A model generated the notes under the pieces. It was not told the origin of the DNA, searched no databases, and saw nothing but the letters and a program-made list of their open reading frames with translations. Position numbers and translations under genes: made by a program. A stretch of 64,000 nucleotides of DNA from Sporosarcina sp. FSL W8-0480 (lineage in GTDB: Bacteria > Bacillota > Bacilli > Bacillales_A > Planococcaceae), in contig NZ_CP150166.1 of the NCBI RefSeq assembly GCF_037963765.1, forward strand, positions 1,495,501-1,559,500, written 5' to 3'. How positions within the stretch are numbered: the stretch's first letter is position 1; each line of letters begins with the position of its first letter. This document shows, in pieces, positions 46,922-54,695 of the stretch.

Positions 46922-47084
46922 GTAAATCCTCCTTCCGATAAAAAGAATCATTATTCTACACATTGTTTAAAAGTATAACGTAAAAACGGACCGAATGCAT
47001 AGGTAATAAACTGGTTTTGTTGCGAATTTCCTTTCACTTCCTATATTATAGGGAATGATAAAATAATTGTATTTGGGGTGCCAA

Positions 47085-47645
47085 ATGAGGAATCCTTACC
47101 TATTTGGATATTTGCCATTTTTGACGATCACTCTTTTTAGTATGACATTCAGTGTCTTCATAGTAAGTACATCTATTAAATTTTTTGGCGAAATCGGACT
47201 TTATGCTGGGATGCGGGAGTTTTTGACGGATTCACAGTTAGGGCTTTTTCTTTTTGTCCTTTACACGCTTGCGTTTTTCATGATGTTTTCGGCACTAAAG
47301 CTTATTGCGGAGACGATTCATGAAACGGCGATGCTGTTTTTTTCTAAGGATGCAGTGGGGGAGTCGTATAGTGAAGCGAAAAGCGGAAATCTTATTTATT
47401 TTTTTGGAGCGCTTGCTTCGGTAACGGGGATTCAATCTATTAAGATACTCATAGTTATTTTCTTACTGACAACGCTTGTTTATTTTATATATACCGTTTT
47501 TAAGCTTAGTAAGTTCATGACACTCGGAAGTACGTTGGGCTTGTTATCTTTCGAGATACTGGTTTGGGGCGTTCTCTTGACCGGTATTATTTATATTCTT
47601 TTAAAATTATATAATGGCGTACTTGCCAGCTTGCCGATTACGTAA
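47085..47645 (+). CDS. yufK: YufK-like membrane protein (DUF5366)
   Basis: A 186-residue protein with about five hydrophobic segments and no recognised catalytic motif. Position beside the mrp operon and pbpD matches B. subtilis yufK. TTGGGGTG precedes the ATG at 47085. A perfect 13-base palindrome CCTATATTATAGG (47040-47052) overlaps the likely -10 region. Function unknown. Confidence 0.75.
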   Translation: MRNPYLFGYLPFLTITLFSMTFSVFIVSTSIKFFGEIGLYAGMREFLTDSQLGLFLFVLYTLAFFMMFSALKLIAETIHETAMLFFSKDAVGESYSEAKSGNLIYFFGALASVTGIQSIKILIVIFLLTTLVYFIYTVFKLSKFMTLGSTLGLLSFEILVWGVLLTGIIYILLKLYNGVLASLPIT

Positions 47646-47677
47646 AAAAGACTAGTCCCCTTGGAAACTAGTCTTTC
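47645..47677. terminator. Bidirectional terminator between yufK and pbpD
   Basis: AAAGACTAGT / ACTAGTCTTT stem; overlaps the last codons of pbpD on the other strand. Confidence 0.85.
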
Positions 47678-49521
47678 ATCAATTCATTAAAAGCTCTTAA
47701 ATGGATTTTTTGGTTGCTTAGCCCCTGTATGGATGCTGGTTTGTCGTAGCCGATCCACACGGCTGTTGTGTAATTTTCGTTCATGCCCGCTACCCAAAGA
47801 TCCTTATAGCGGTCTGTTGTGCCGGTTTTGGCCCCGGTGTAATTGGTAGAGTAATTGATGCCTTTTCCTGTCCCGTATAATACGACGTCCTCCATCAAAT
47901 CCCGTATGGTAGAAACGGTTGAAGGTGACCAGACAACCTTAGGTTCATTTTGCCAAGTATAGAGTACGGCTCCGTCACGACCTACTACTCTCCTAATGGC
48001 ATGTGGCAATTCAAACGTCCCATCAATGAAACTTGTATAGGCAGATGCAAGTTCAAGTGGAGACACGCCTTTTTGAAAACCGCCAAGAGCTGCAGGATAA
48101 GTATGGTCTGTCTCATTCACATTGTTGAACTCAAAGGGCTCCAAATAGGAGAAGGCGCTTTCTATTCCGACTTTACTAAGAATCCTTACAGCAGCCGTGT
48201 TGTGACTGTATCGGAATGCATCCTTGACCGACGTCATTCCATAAGTGTAGCCCCCGATGTTTTTCGGACAATAGGCAGCAATGCAAAGATTACTACTGTC
48301 AATTAGTGTGCTTTCGTCATATGGACCGCTTTCGAAAAAAGGCGCGTAGACGAGCAACGGTTTAATAGCAGAGCCGGGTTGTCGCACTGCTTGGTACGCA
48401 CGGTTGAAATCAGCCTTCTTGTAATCTTTGCCTCCGTAGATAGTTACAATTTCTCTTGATTTGTTATCGATGACGACTGCACCTGCTTGCACACCACTCT
48501 TGGCAAGAAGAGAAGAAAGTGAAGTTTCATCTTGCTTTTGTTTTTGTGGATTAAGTGCCGTTTCAATCCGAACTCCTTTTGCAATAACTTCGGCAGTCCG
48601 CTTTTTTAATGCATTTCTATGAAATTCCTTCTCTTCAAGGCTCTCCGTTCGTTCAATAGATTCCAAAAAACCTTCGGTATGACCGACTAACTCCTCGAGT
48701 TCCGAAAGGACGAAGGAGCTATACATTGTAAATTCATTCGCTTTTTCCTTCAGATTTAGTGTGATGGGCTCTTTCTTCCATAGACCCGCCTCATTCTCGG
48801 TTATTGCACCGCTTTTAGTGAGCAATGATAACAGAAGCTCTTGCCGCTTCTTAGTTCTATCAAAATGCCTCAATGGGTCGTAACGCGATGGATTATTCGG
48901 TATTGCTGCGATAAATGCCATTTCCGCATGACTCAACTCATTGAGGGGGCGGTTAAAATAGTAGGTGGCGGCAGCTCCGATTCCATATACTTGATTGCCA
49001 AAGTACATTTCGTTTAGATACATTTCAAGAATTTCATCTTTCGTGGACTGGTTTTCCAACTCCGCAGCATAAAGTAATTCCTTGAATTTACGTTCATACG
49101 TCTTTTCAGTTGTAAGAAAACGGAGTCTGACAAGTTGCTGTGTAATCGTCGAACCGCCTTGCTGCAAATCATCATTGGCCGTATTAACCGTAAAAGCCCT
49201 CACTATTGCTGCAACATCATAACCTCGATGTTCGTAGAATCCTTTATCTTCACTTTCCAAAAATAAATCGATTAAAAAAACAGGGATTTCATTCAATTGG
49301 AGTGGATCCCTCCACTCAACATACTCTTCTGCAAAAATTTCGCCGTTCCGATCTGTTAACGAGATTGGAAGTGTTGAGATGGGTTCGGTAAGTTCAATAG
49401 ATTCTCTTAATTGATGTTTCAAATTTTGTGATTTGGTCCATTCTTTTGCAATGGCTTGTTGAATGCCAAACAGTAGGGGAACCAGTACAATTATGAAAAT
49501 GAAGTTAGTGAATTGTTTCAA
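47668..49521 (-). CDS. pbpD: Class A penicillin-binding protein (PBP4-like)
   Basis: A 617-residue bifunctional peptidoglycan synthase: a membrane anchor, a GT51 transglycosylase domain (FLESEDKGFYEHRG and GGSTITQQLVR) and a transpeptidase domain with the serine in GSAIKPLLVY, YSHNTAAV as the SxN motif and GAKTGTT as the KTG motif. It polymerises and cross-links cell-wall glycan outside the membrane. TTG 49521 is preferred since GAGGAGGGG lies just upstream; the ATG at 49554 does not have a site. Gene order pbpD-yuxJ as in B. subtilis. Confidence 0.92.
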   Translation of the reverse strand: MKQFTNFIFIIVLVPLLFGIQQAIAKEWTKSQNLKHQLRESIELTEPISTLPISLTDRNGEIFAEEYVEWRDPLQLNEIPVFLIDLFLESEDKGFYEHRGYDVAAIVRAFTVNTANDDLQQGGSTITQQLVRLRFLTTEKTYERKFKELLYAAELENQSTKDEILEMYLNEMYFGNQVYGIGAAATYYFNRPLNELSHAEMAFIAAIPNNPSRYDPLRHFDRTKKRQELLLSLLTKSGAITENEAGLWKKEPITLNLKEKANEFTMYSSFVLSELEELVGHTEGFLESIERTESLEEKEFHRNALKKRTAEVIAKGVRIETALNPQKQKQDETSLSSLLAKSGVQAGAVVIDNKSREIVTIYGGKDYKKADFNRAYQAVRQPGSAIKPLLVYAPFFESGPYDESTLIDSSNLCIAAYCPKNIGGYTYGMTSVKDAFRYSHNTAAVRILSKVGIESAFSYLEPFEFNNVNETDHTYPAALGGFQKGVSPLELASAYTSFIDGTFELPHAIRRVVGRDGAVLYTWQNEPKVVWSPSTVSTIRDLMEDVVLYGTGKGINYSTNYTGAKTGTTDRYKDLWVAGMNENYTTAVWIGYDKPASIQGLSNQKIHLRAFNELMKD

Positions 49522-49578
49522 TAAATTCCCCTCCTCTAAAAAAATATAGCACATTTCCGCATGGGAAATGTGCTGAAA

Positions 49579-50811
49579 TTATAGATTCGATTGCTTTGCC
49601 TCATCTGCGAGAAAGTGCTCGAAGTCTTGTACTGGTTTTTTAATTGCGTAATATAAGAAGCCAAATCCGATTAAGAATAATGCACCTGTAAGGAGGAAGA
49701 CTGATGATATTCCGATAAAACCACTAATAATACCACCGAACATCGGTCCAATGATATTGCCAAGGAAACGGAAGCTTGTATTGTAACCCATTACTTCTCC
49801 TTGGATATCAATCGGCGCTTCACGTCTGACAAGGGCAGTAGTGATTGGAATCATCCCGCCAATTGCAATACCGAACAATAACCGGCAAATCATCAGTTGC
49901 CAAATGGAAGAGACGAATGCTTGCGGTATGATGAAAATGAAAGAAAGGATGAGCAATGCGCCAAGCACCTTTTCATATCCAATTTCATCGCCCATTTTTC
50001 CCCATTTCCTGGCAAAAAGGAGATTGCCAACTCCCGCAGCACTAAATGTCAGACCGGCAAGAAATGCCACATCATTCGAATCTGTCAGACCTGCAACGTA
50101 AAGGGAAAGTAGAGGCTGAATGCTAAAGTTCCCGATTTGGATCAATGCTGTAACAATCATTACGTTTAACATTAAACGGTGATGAAGCAGTCCGCTTAAA
50201 ATCGTTTTACGGGAATAATGCACCACTCTCGTATTCTTCACTTTCTTTTCCTCTTTAATCCCAAATAGGACAATCAAAGCAGCTACGACAACTGAAAAAG
50301 ACGTAATGATGAATGTATATTGAAAACCAAACGCATCGGCCATCAATCCACCTAAAACAGGACCGAATAGCGTTCCGGTCACACTTCCCATTTGCAAAGT
50401 TCCTAATTTCTTACCGGCTTCTTCTCTTGCCGTCTGTGATGATACGAATGCAAGTGAAGTGGGGATGAAGCCCGTAACTACACCATTTAGAAGGCGGAGA
50501 AGGAAGAATACTTCAACGGAATTTACGAATCCCATCAAGAAAACGGATGTCGCAATCCCGAATCCATTAATAAGCAGGATCGGCTTAAAGCCATATTTAT
50601 CTGCAATTCGACCCCAGATCGGAGACATGATTAAAGCTGTAATGAAAGTTGCACCAAAAATGAGTCCGGCCCATTTTTGGACATAGGCATCGGAATGATC
50701 TCCGAACGTTTCTATATATAAAGATAGGAATGGCATAATCATTGTCATCGTTCCCGCAACTAAAAAGTTGGCAAGCCATATGATAATGAAGTTTCGCTTT
50801 TGAATATTCAT
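49579..50811 (-). CDS. yuxJ: MFS efflux transporter, YuxJ-like
   Basis: A 410-residue 12-helix major facilitator of the DHA1 (drug:H+ antiporter) type, with motif A in GRIADKYGFKPILL, motif B-like RLLNGVVTGFIPTSLA and motif C-like GPVLGGLMAD. Substrate unknown; drug or metabolite export is a family inference. Upstream of pbpD on the same strand, as for B. subtilis yuxJ-pbpD, and probably co-transcribed (57-base gap). Confidence 0.82.
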   Translation of the reverse strand: MNIQKRNFIIIWLANFLVAGTMTMIMPFLSLYIETFGDHSDAYVQKWAGLIFGATFITALIMSPIWGRIADKYGFKPILLINGFGIATSVFLMGFVNSVEVFFLLRLLNGVVTGFIPTSLAFVSSQTAREEAGKKLGTLQMGSVTGTLFGPVLGGLMADAFGFQYTFIITSFSVVVAALIVLFGIKEEKKVKNTRVVHYSRKTILSGLLHHRLMLNVMIVTALIQIGNFSIQPLLSLYVAGLTDSNDVAFLAGLTFSAAGVGNLLFARKWGKMGDEIGYEKVLGALLILSFIFIIPQAFVSSIWQLMICRLLFGIAIGGMIPITTALVRREAPIDIQGEVMGYNTSFRFLGNIIGPMFGGIISGFIGISSVFLLTGALFLIGFGFLYYAIKKPVQDFEHFLADEAKQSNL

Positions 50812-51026
50812 CTAAGAAACCTGCTTTCTTTGTTATGCCGTAGGTGAATTACGACAGTTGCTTGAATCAGTTAAGTGCTTATCAAGGTTGTGATTCCCTT
50901 AGACGGTAATGATTAAACGTCAGGATATTTTTCCATTATAGAACATTTCGACACTCGAAGGAAGTGCTGTGCTTATCAATCGAAAAATAAATTTGAATAT
51001 GGTAAACTGTTTCAGGGTGAATGATT

Positions 51027-51785
51027 ATGAAGAAGAGTATGTTTGCTTTGCTTACAATCTTCATATTGCTCATGCTTGCCGCTTGTGGTCAAGGCGATAA
51101 AGATCAACAGGAACAGCAATCTGCAAATGGTTCCGCGAGCGTTGGGAATGAAGCAACGGAAGAAGAAGGCGAGGCAACTAATGAGGAGGACGCAATTATG
51201 TATCCACAGTTATCAAACGAAGTTGCATCAAACGAAGCATTGGTCGTTATGAACACAACAATGGGACCTATCAAAATCAAGCTATTCCCTGAAAAAGCAC
51301 CAAAAACAGTTGAAAATTTCTTGACACACGCTGAAAACGGTTATTACGACGGAATCATTTTCCATCGCGTTATTAAAGATTTCATGATCCAAGGGGGAGA
51401 CCCAACTGGAACTGGAATGGGTGGGGAAAGCATCTATGGCAATTCATTCGAGGATGAATTTACAATGGATCTTTTCAATCTAAGAGGCGCTTTATCAATG
51501 GCGAATGCTGGTCCAAATACGAACGGCAGCCAATTCTTTATCGTACAAGCTTCAAATCCTCCAGCATCAGCTGCTCAATTGACACAAGGCGGATGGCCGG
51601 AAGAAATCGCGGAAGCATATGAAAAAAATGGCGGTACTCCGCATCTTGACCAAAAACATACAGTATTCGGCCAAGTAATCGAGGGAATGGATGTAGTTGA
51701 CAAAATTGCCAACGCTAAAACAGGCGCTCAAGATAAGCCTGTTGAAGAAATTTCAATCGAATCCATCGAAATAATCCAGAAGTAA
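51027..51785 (+). CDS. Cyclophilin-type peptidyl-prolyl isomerase lipoprotein
   Basis: A 252-residue exported foldase. A signal peptide ends in lipobox LMLAAC, followed by a Gln/Glu-rich linker (residues ~25-60) and a cyclophilin domain ([48 protein letters not shown]). It probably helps proteins fold at the outer membrane face, in the manner of PrsA but with a different fold. AGGGTGA lies 6 bases before ATG 51027; the ATG at 51021 directly abuts it. Confidence 0.88.
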   Translation: MKKSMFALLTIFILLMLAACGQGDKDQQEQQSANGSASVGNEATEEEGEATNEEDAIMYPQLSNEVASNEALVVMNTTMGPIKIKLFPEKAPKTVENFLTHAENGYYDGIIFHRVIKDFMIQGGDPTGTGMGGESIYGNSFEDEFTMDLFNLRGALSMANAGPNTNGSQFFIVQASNPPASAAQLTQGGWPEEIAEAYEKNGGTPHLDQKHTVFGQVIEGMDVVDKIANAKTGAQDKPVEEISIESIEIIQK

Positions 51786-51826
51786 TTAGCCTAAGAATAA
51801 TTAGATAAGTTAGGAAGTGTACGTAA

Positions 51827-52039
51827 ATGAACGTTATCCTTATGCCGTTCCTTTACTTTCCGGAAGATAAATCAGAATATATTCCAGCCGCGATTTCTTT
51901 CGTGTTTTTCATGATCCTTCTTGCATTCACATTCATGTGGATCAGGCGGAACTCAAAAAAACAGGAAGCGGAAACACGTGAACTGGAAGAACGTATTCTT
52001 CGTGAACGTCGTGAAGCAAAAGAAAAGCAACAACATTAA
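51827..52039 (+). CDS. Small single-pass membrane protein with charged helical tail
   Basis: A 70-residue protein: short N-terminus, one membrane segment (AAISFVFFMILLAFTFMWI, about residues 21-39), then a very charged helix (RRNSKKQEAETRELEERIL...) likely to form a coiled coil in the cytosol. AGGAAGTG precedes the ATG. It follows the cyclophilin gene by 41 bases and ends at a strong terminator. No family recognised. Confidence 0.65.
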   Translation: MNVILMPFLYFPEDKSEYIPAAISFVFFMILLAFTFMWIRRNSKKQEAETRELEERILRERREAKEKQQH

Positions 52040-52049
52040 CTTTACTATC

Positions 52050-52083
52050 TAAAAGCATGATCCATAGTGGATCATGCTTTTTT
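52050..52083 (+). terminator. Terminator after the small membrane protein gene
   Basis: AAAAGCATGATCCA / TGGATCATGCTTTT stem with T run. Confidence 0.9.
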
Positions 52084-52122
52084 GAATGCTTAAAAACTGC
52101 CGTGTTCAAGGAAGTCTCCCTA

Positions 52123-52436
52123 ACGCTCAAAAAATAGGTTCCGCGCTCAAGAACCGGATTTTGCGCTCAAGAAATGCAGCCGCGCGCTCAAGAACCGGAT
52201 TTTGCGCTCAAGAAATGCATCCGCGCGCTCAAGAAACGGATTTTGCGCTCAAGAATGTGGCCGCGCGCTCAAGAAACGGATTTTGCGCTCAAGAAAGCAT
52301 CCGCGCGCTCAAGAAACGGATTTTGCGCTCAAGAAAGCATCCGCGCGCTCAAGAATCGGATTTTGCGCTCAAGAAATGCAGCCACGCGCTCAAGAATCGA
52401 GTCCCGCGCTCAAGAAAACCAATCCGCGCTCAAGCA
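52123..52436. repeat. Second tandem array with core GCGCTCAAGAA, 20-21 bp period
   Basis: Fifteen clear cores start at 52143, 52163, 52184, 52204, 52225, 52245, 52265, 52285, 52305, 52325, 52345, 52365, 52386, 52406 and 52426, with degenerate units at about 52103 and 52123. Spacers alternate between CCGGATTTT/ACGGATTTT and ATGCAGCCGC/AGCATCCGC types, giving a ~40-bp higher order repeat. The core is the same as in the array at 23122-23632 but the spacers differ. It lies between two convergent genes, each with its own terminator. Confidence 0.95.
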
Positions 52437-52475
52437 GGTGTCAGAGAGACCCCAAAAAGCCTTCATTCAAACAAA

Positions 52476-52506
52476 AAAAGACGGATCCACCTAAGATCCG
52501 TCTTTC
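52476..52506 (-). terminator. patB terminator
   Basis: AAAGACGGATC / GATCCGTCTTT stem; the T run is on the reverse strand, matching patB. Confidence 0.85.
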
Positions 52507-52511
52507 ATGTA

Positions 52512-53684
52512 TTATTGCATTGCCTTTATAAATCTTTCCACGCCTTCTTTAACAATCGCAAACGGTGTTGCGACGTTCATACGAAGGAATCCTCGTCCAG
52601 CTTCACCATATTTCGTACCTGGCTCAAGTGCGAGTTTTCCTTTATTCAACAGCTTGTCCATCATTTCTTCTTCGGATAGTCCCGTCCCACGGTAATCGAT
52701 CCATAATAGGTAAGTGGAGTGAGGCTTTTGAATAGAGATTCCCGGAACCGCCTCCGTTAATGTATCAATGACATAATCCATATTGGTCGAAATGATTTCA
52801 AGTAAGTTCTCAAGCCATGGCTCACACTCCGTGTATGCAGACACGAGGGAAGATGCAGCGAAGGCATTCAATTCCATTTGTCCATGGGCCAATGCATTTT
52901 GTTGAAGTGGAATCCTTAACTCTTCATCCTTTGCGATCATAATCGCTGCTTGTACACCTGCCAGGTTGAACGTTTTAGTAGGTGCTACACAAGTGATGAC
53001 TTTGCCGCCTTCCTCTTCGGCAAGCTTCGCAAGTGGAATATGCTTGAACCCCGGAAGGACAAGATCGGCATGAATTTCATCGGAGAGGACCAATACGTCA
53101 TATTTCTTACATAGGCGAAGGATTGTACGCAACTCTTCCTCTGTCCAAATGATGCCCGCAGGATTATGAGGATTACATAAGATGAACACCTTAACATCTT
53201 GCTGCAGGCACTTCTCGAATGCTTCAAAGTCGATCGAGTAATTTCCATTGTCCTCTTTCAACTGACATTCGACGATATTGCGACCTTGATGGCCAGGGAC
53301 ATTGAAAAATGGCGGATATACCGGTGTTGTGATTAAAACATTGTCCCCTGCTTTCGTAAACGTTTCAACGACTGTTGCAATAGCAGGCACTACTCCATGA
53401 TGGAAGAGCATCCAGTCATTTTCTGTTTCCCATCCGTGGCGTGAAGATAACCAGGAGCGTACTGCGTCTTTACATTTGCTGCATATGTACGAGTAACCAA
53501 AAACACCATGATCCAAACGCTTTTGCATCGCTGCGATTATCGGTTCGGGTGCCTTGAAATCCATATCTGCAATCCACATAGGTAATATTTCAGAAGCGTC
53601 TTCTACACCATAAACAGCCTCCATATTTCCCCATTTTACGGATCGTGTTTGTTTGCGATCAATCACTTGCTCAAACTCTTTCAT
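52512..53684 (-). CDS. patB: PLP-dependent cystathionine beta-lyase (PatB/MalY family)
   Basis: A 390-residue PLP aminotransferase-fold enzyme that cleaves cystathionine, or other C-S bonds, to a thiol, pyruvate and ammonia. The segment LSDEIHADLVLPG holds the PLP-contacting Asp, and VAPTKTFNLAG carries the Schiff-base Lys. CNPHNPAG is also typical. A start with GAGGGG just upstream of ATG 53684. Divergent from yugE as in the patB/yugE neighbourhood of Bacillus. Confidence 0.9.
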   Translation of the reverse strand: MKEFEQVIDRKQTRSVKWGNMEAVYGVEDASEILPMWIADMDFKAPEPIIAAMQKRLDHGVFGYSYICSKCKDAVRSWLSSRHGWETENDWMLFHHGVVPAIATVVETFTKAGDNVLITTPVYPPFFNVPGHQGRNIVECQLKEDNGNYSIDFEAFEKCLQQDVKVFILCNPHNPAGIIWTEEELRTILRLCKKYDVLVLSDEIHADLVLPGFKHIPLAKLAEEEGGKVITCVAPTKTFNLAGVQAAIMIAKDEELRIPLQQNALAHGQMELNAFAASSLVSAYTECEPWLENLLEIISTNMDYVIDTLTEAVPGISIQKPHSTYLLWIDYRGTGLSEEEMMDKLLNKGKLALEPGTKYGEAGRGFLRMNVATPFAIVKEGVERFIKAMQ

Positions 53685-53774
53685 GACAAAAACCCCTCAT
53701 TTCCTTTTTTCTTTTACATTACTATGCTATCATAAACGAAACAACAGAAAAAAATAAGTATAAGGTGAATTGTC

Positions 53775-54035
53775 GTGCAAACAATTGAAATGAATAAAAA
53801 AGCAATCACACTACTTGAAGAATGGGATCCTTTCAATGCTGGTAGAAAAGCATATGAGGATGAGATAGCCGATGTGTTAATAGAGTTAGAGGTGCTTGAT
53901 CATCCTACTGATCTTGCGAAACGAATCCGCGATATTTATGAGAAATCCTACGCAATTTGGATTCCGATTGAGAAATGCATACAAATATCATATAAATTAA
54001 TAGCCGTAAAATACGAGGCGAAATCCATCGTCTGA
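53775..54035 (+). CDS. yugE: DUF1871 protein YugE
   Basis: An 86-residue helical protein of the firmicute family DUF1871 (LLEEWDPFNAG, DVLIELEVLDH). Function unknown. The GTG at 53775 follows AAGGTGAA by 7 bases; the ATG at 53790 is a less likely start. Followed by a strong terminator that separates it from the sigma factor locus. Confidence 0.8.
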   Translation: MQTIEMNKKAITLLEEWDPFNAGRKAYEDEIADVLIELEVLDHPTDLAKRIRDIYEKSYAIWIPIEKCIQISYKLIAVKYEAKSIV

Positions 54036-54041
54036 ACAGTG

Positions 54042-54077
54042 CCGAATCTACGAACTTGTAGATTCGGTTTTTTTATC
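54042..54077 (+). terminator. yugE terminator
   Basis: CCGAATCTAC / GTAGATTCGG stem with TTTTTTT. It directly adjoins the -35 of the ECF-type promoter. Confidence 0.9.
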
Positions 54078-54106
54078 TGAAACATTTAAGAGGTACCCAT
54101 CGTATC
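54078..54106 (+). promoter_or_regulatory. ECF-type (extracytoplasmic-function sigma) promoter, likely autoregulatory
   Basis: TGAAAC (54078-54083), a 17-base spacer, then CGTATC (54101-54106), 35 bases before the sigma factor start. TGAAAC with CGT is the classic SigW/SigX-type pattern, and such a site before an ECF gene usually means the factor drives its own operon. Confidence 0.7.
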
Positions 54107-54140
54107 ACCATTAGAAGGGAATAGAGAGCGAGGGTGGGGA

Positions 54141-54695
54141 ATGGACGAATCCAATTTGATCGTAAACGCGCAGAATGGGGATCGGGCTGCATTTGCGCAA
54201 TTGATGGATATACATTATCGGACTGTCGAGAAATTCGCGTACCAATGTGGTGTGCGTATCGATGACATTCCGGATGTTACGCAGGAAGTGTTTATAAAAC
54301 TATACAGGTTTCTGCATCAATTCAATCAACAACGTTTTACGACATGGTTATATAAAATCACGTTAAATACGGCAAGAGACTATTACCGTAAAGAGGGAAG
54401 GGAAACAGCGAAGGAGGAGCGGTTGAAAAGAGAAGGGAAGCCGACAGGCAATCAATCAGCTGAGCACCAGGTCCTTCTCTTTGAAGAGGACCAAGAGTTG
54501 CATGAGTCAATCCTTCGACTTGATGAGAAATACAGAATTCCTCTTATCTTGTTTTATTTCCAAGATTTATCCTATCAGCAGATTGCGGACGTATTGAATA
54601 TAACCCTTTCGACAGTGAAGACACGGATATTCAGAGCGAAAGATGTCTTGAAAAAAGAAATGAGCATGATTGGAGGTCTATCACATGAACAATGA
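54141..54695 (+). CDS. ECF-family RNA polymerase sigma factor
   Basis: A 184-residue sigma-70-family factor with only regions 2 and 4. Region 2.1/2.2 is NAQNGDRAAFAQLMDIHY and IDDIPDVTQEVFIKLYRFL; region 2.3/2.4 is FTTWLYKITLNTARDYYRK with the usual aromatic and basic residues; region 4.2 is the HTH in LSYQQIADVLNITLSTVKTR plus IFRAK. All core residues look functional, so it should direct RNA polymerase. It overlaps the downstream membrane protein by 11 bases, the classic sigma/anti-sigma arrangement, and has an ECF-type promoter in front. It resembles the SigX/SigM-like group but no specific name is assignable. Confidence 0.88.
   Translation: MDESNLIVNAQNGDRAAFAQLMDIHYRTVEKFAYQCGVRIDDIPDVTQEVFIKLYRFLHQFNQQRFTTWLYKITLNTARDYYRKEGRETAKEERLKREGKPTGNQSAEHQVLLFEEDQELHESILRLDEKYRIPLILFYFQDLSYQQIADVLNITLSTVKTRIFRAKDVLKKEMSMIGGLSHEQ

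Noticed and set aside
52086..52679. Open frames of 197, 106 and 109 residues through the second array
   Set aside because: Same reason as for the first array; the longest also runs through the patB terminator and antisense to patB.
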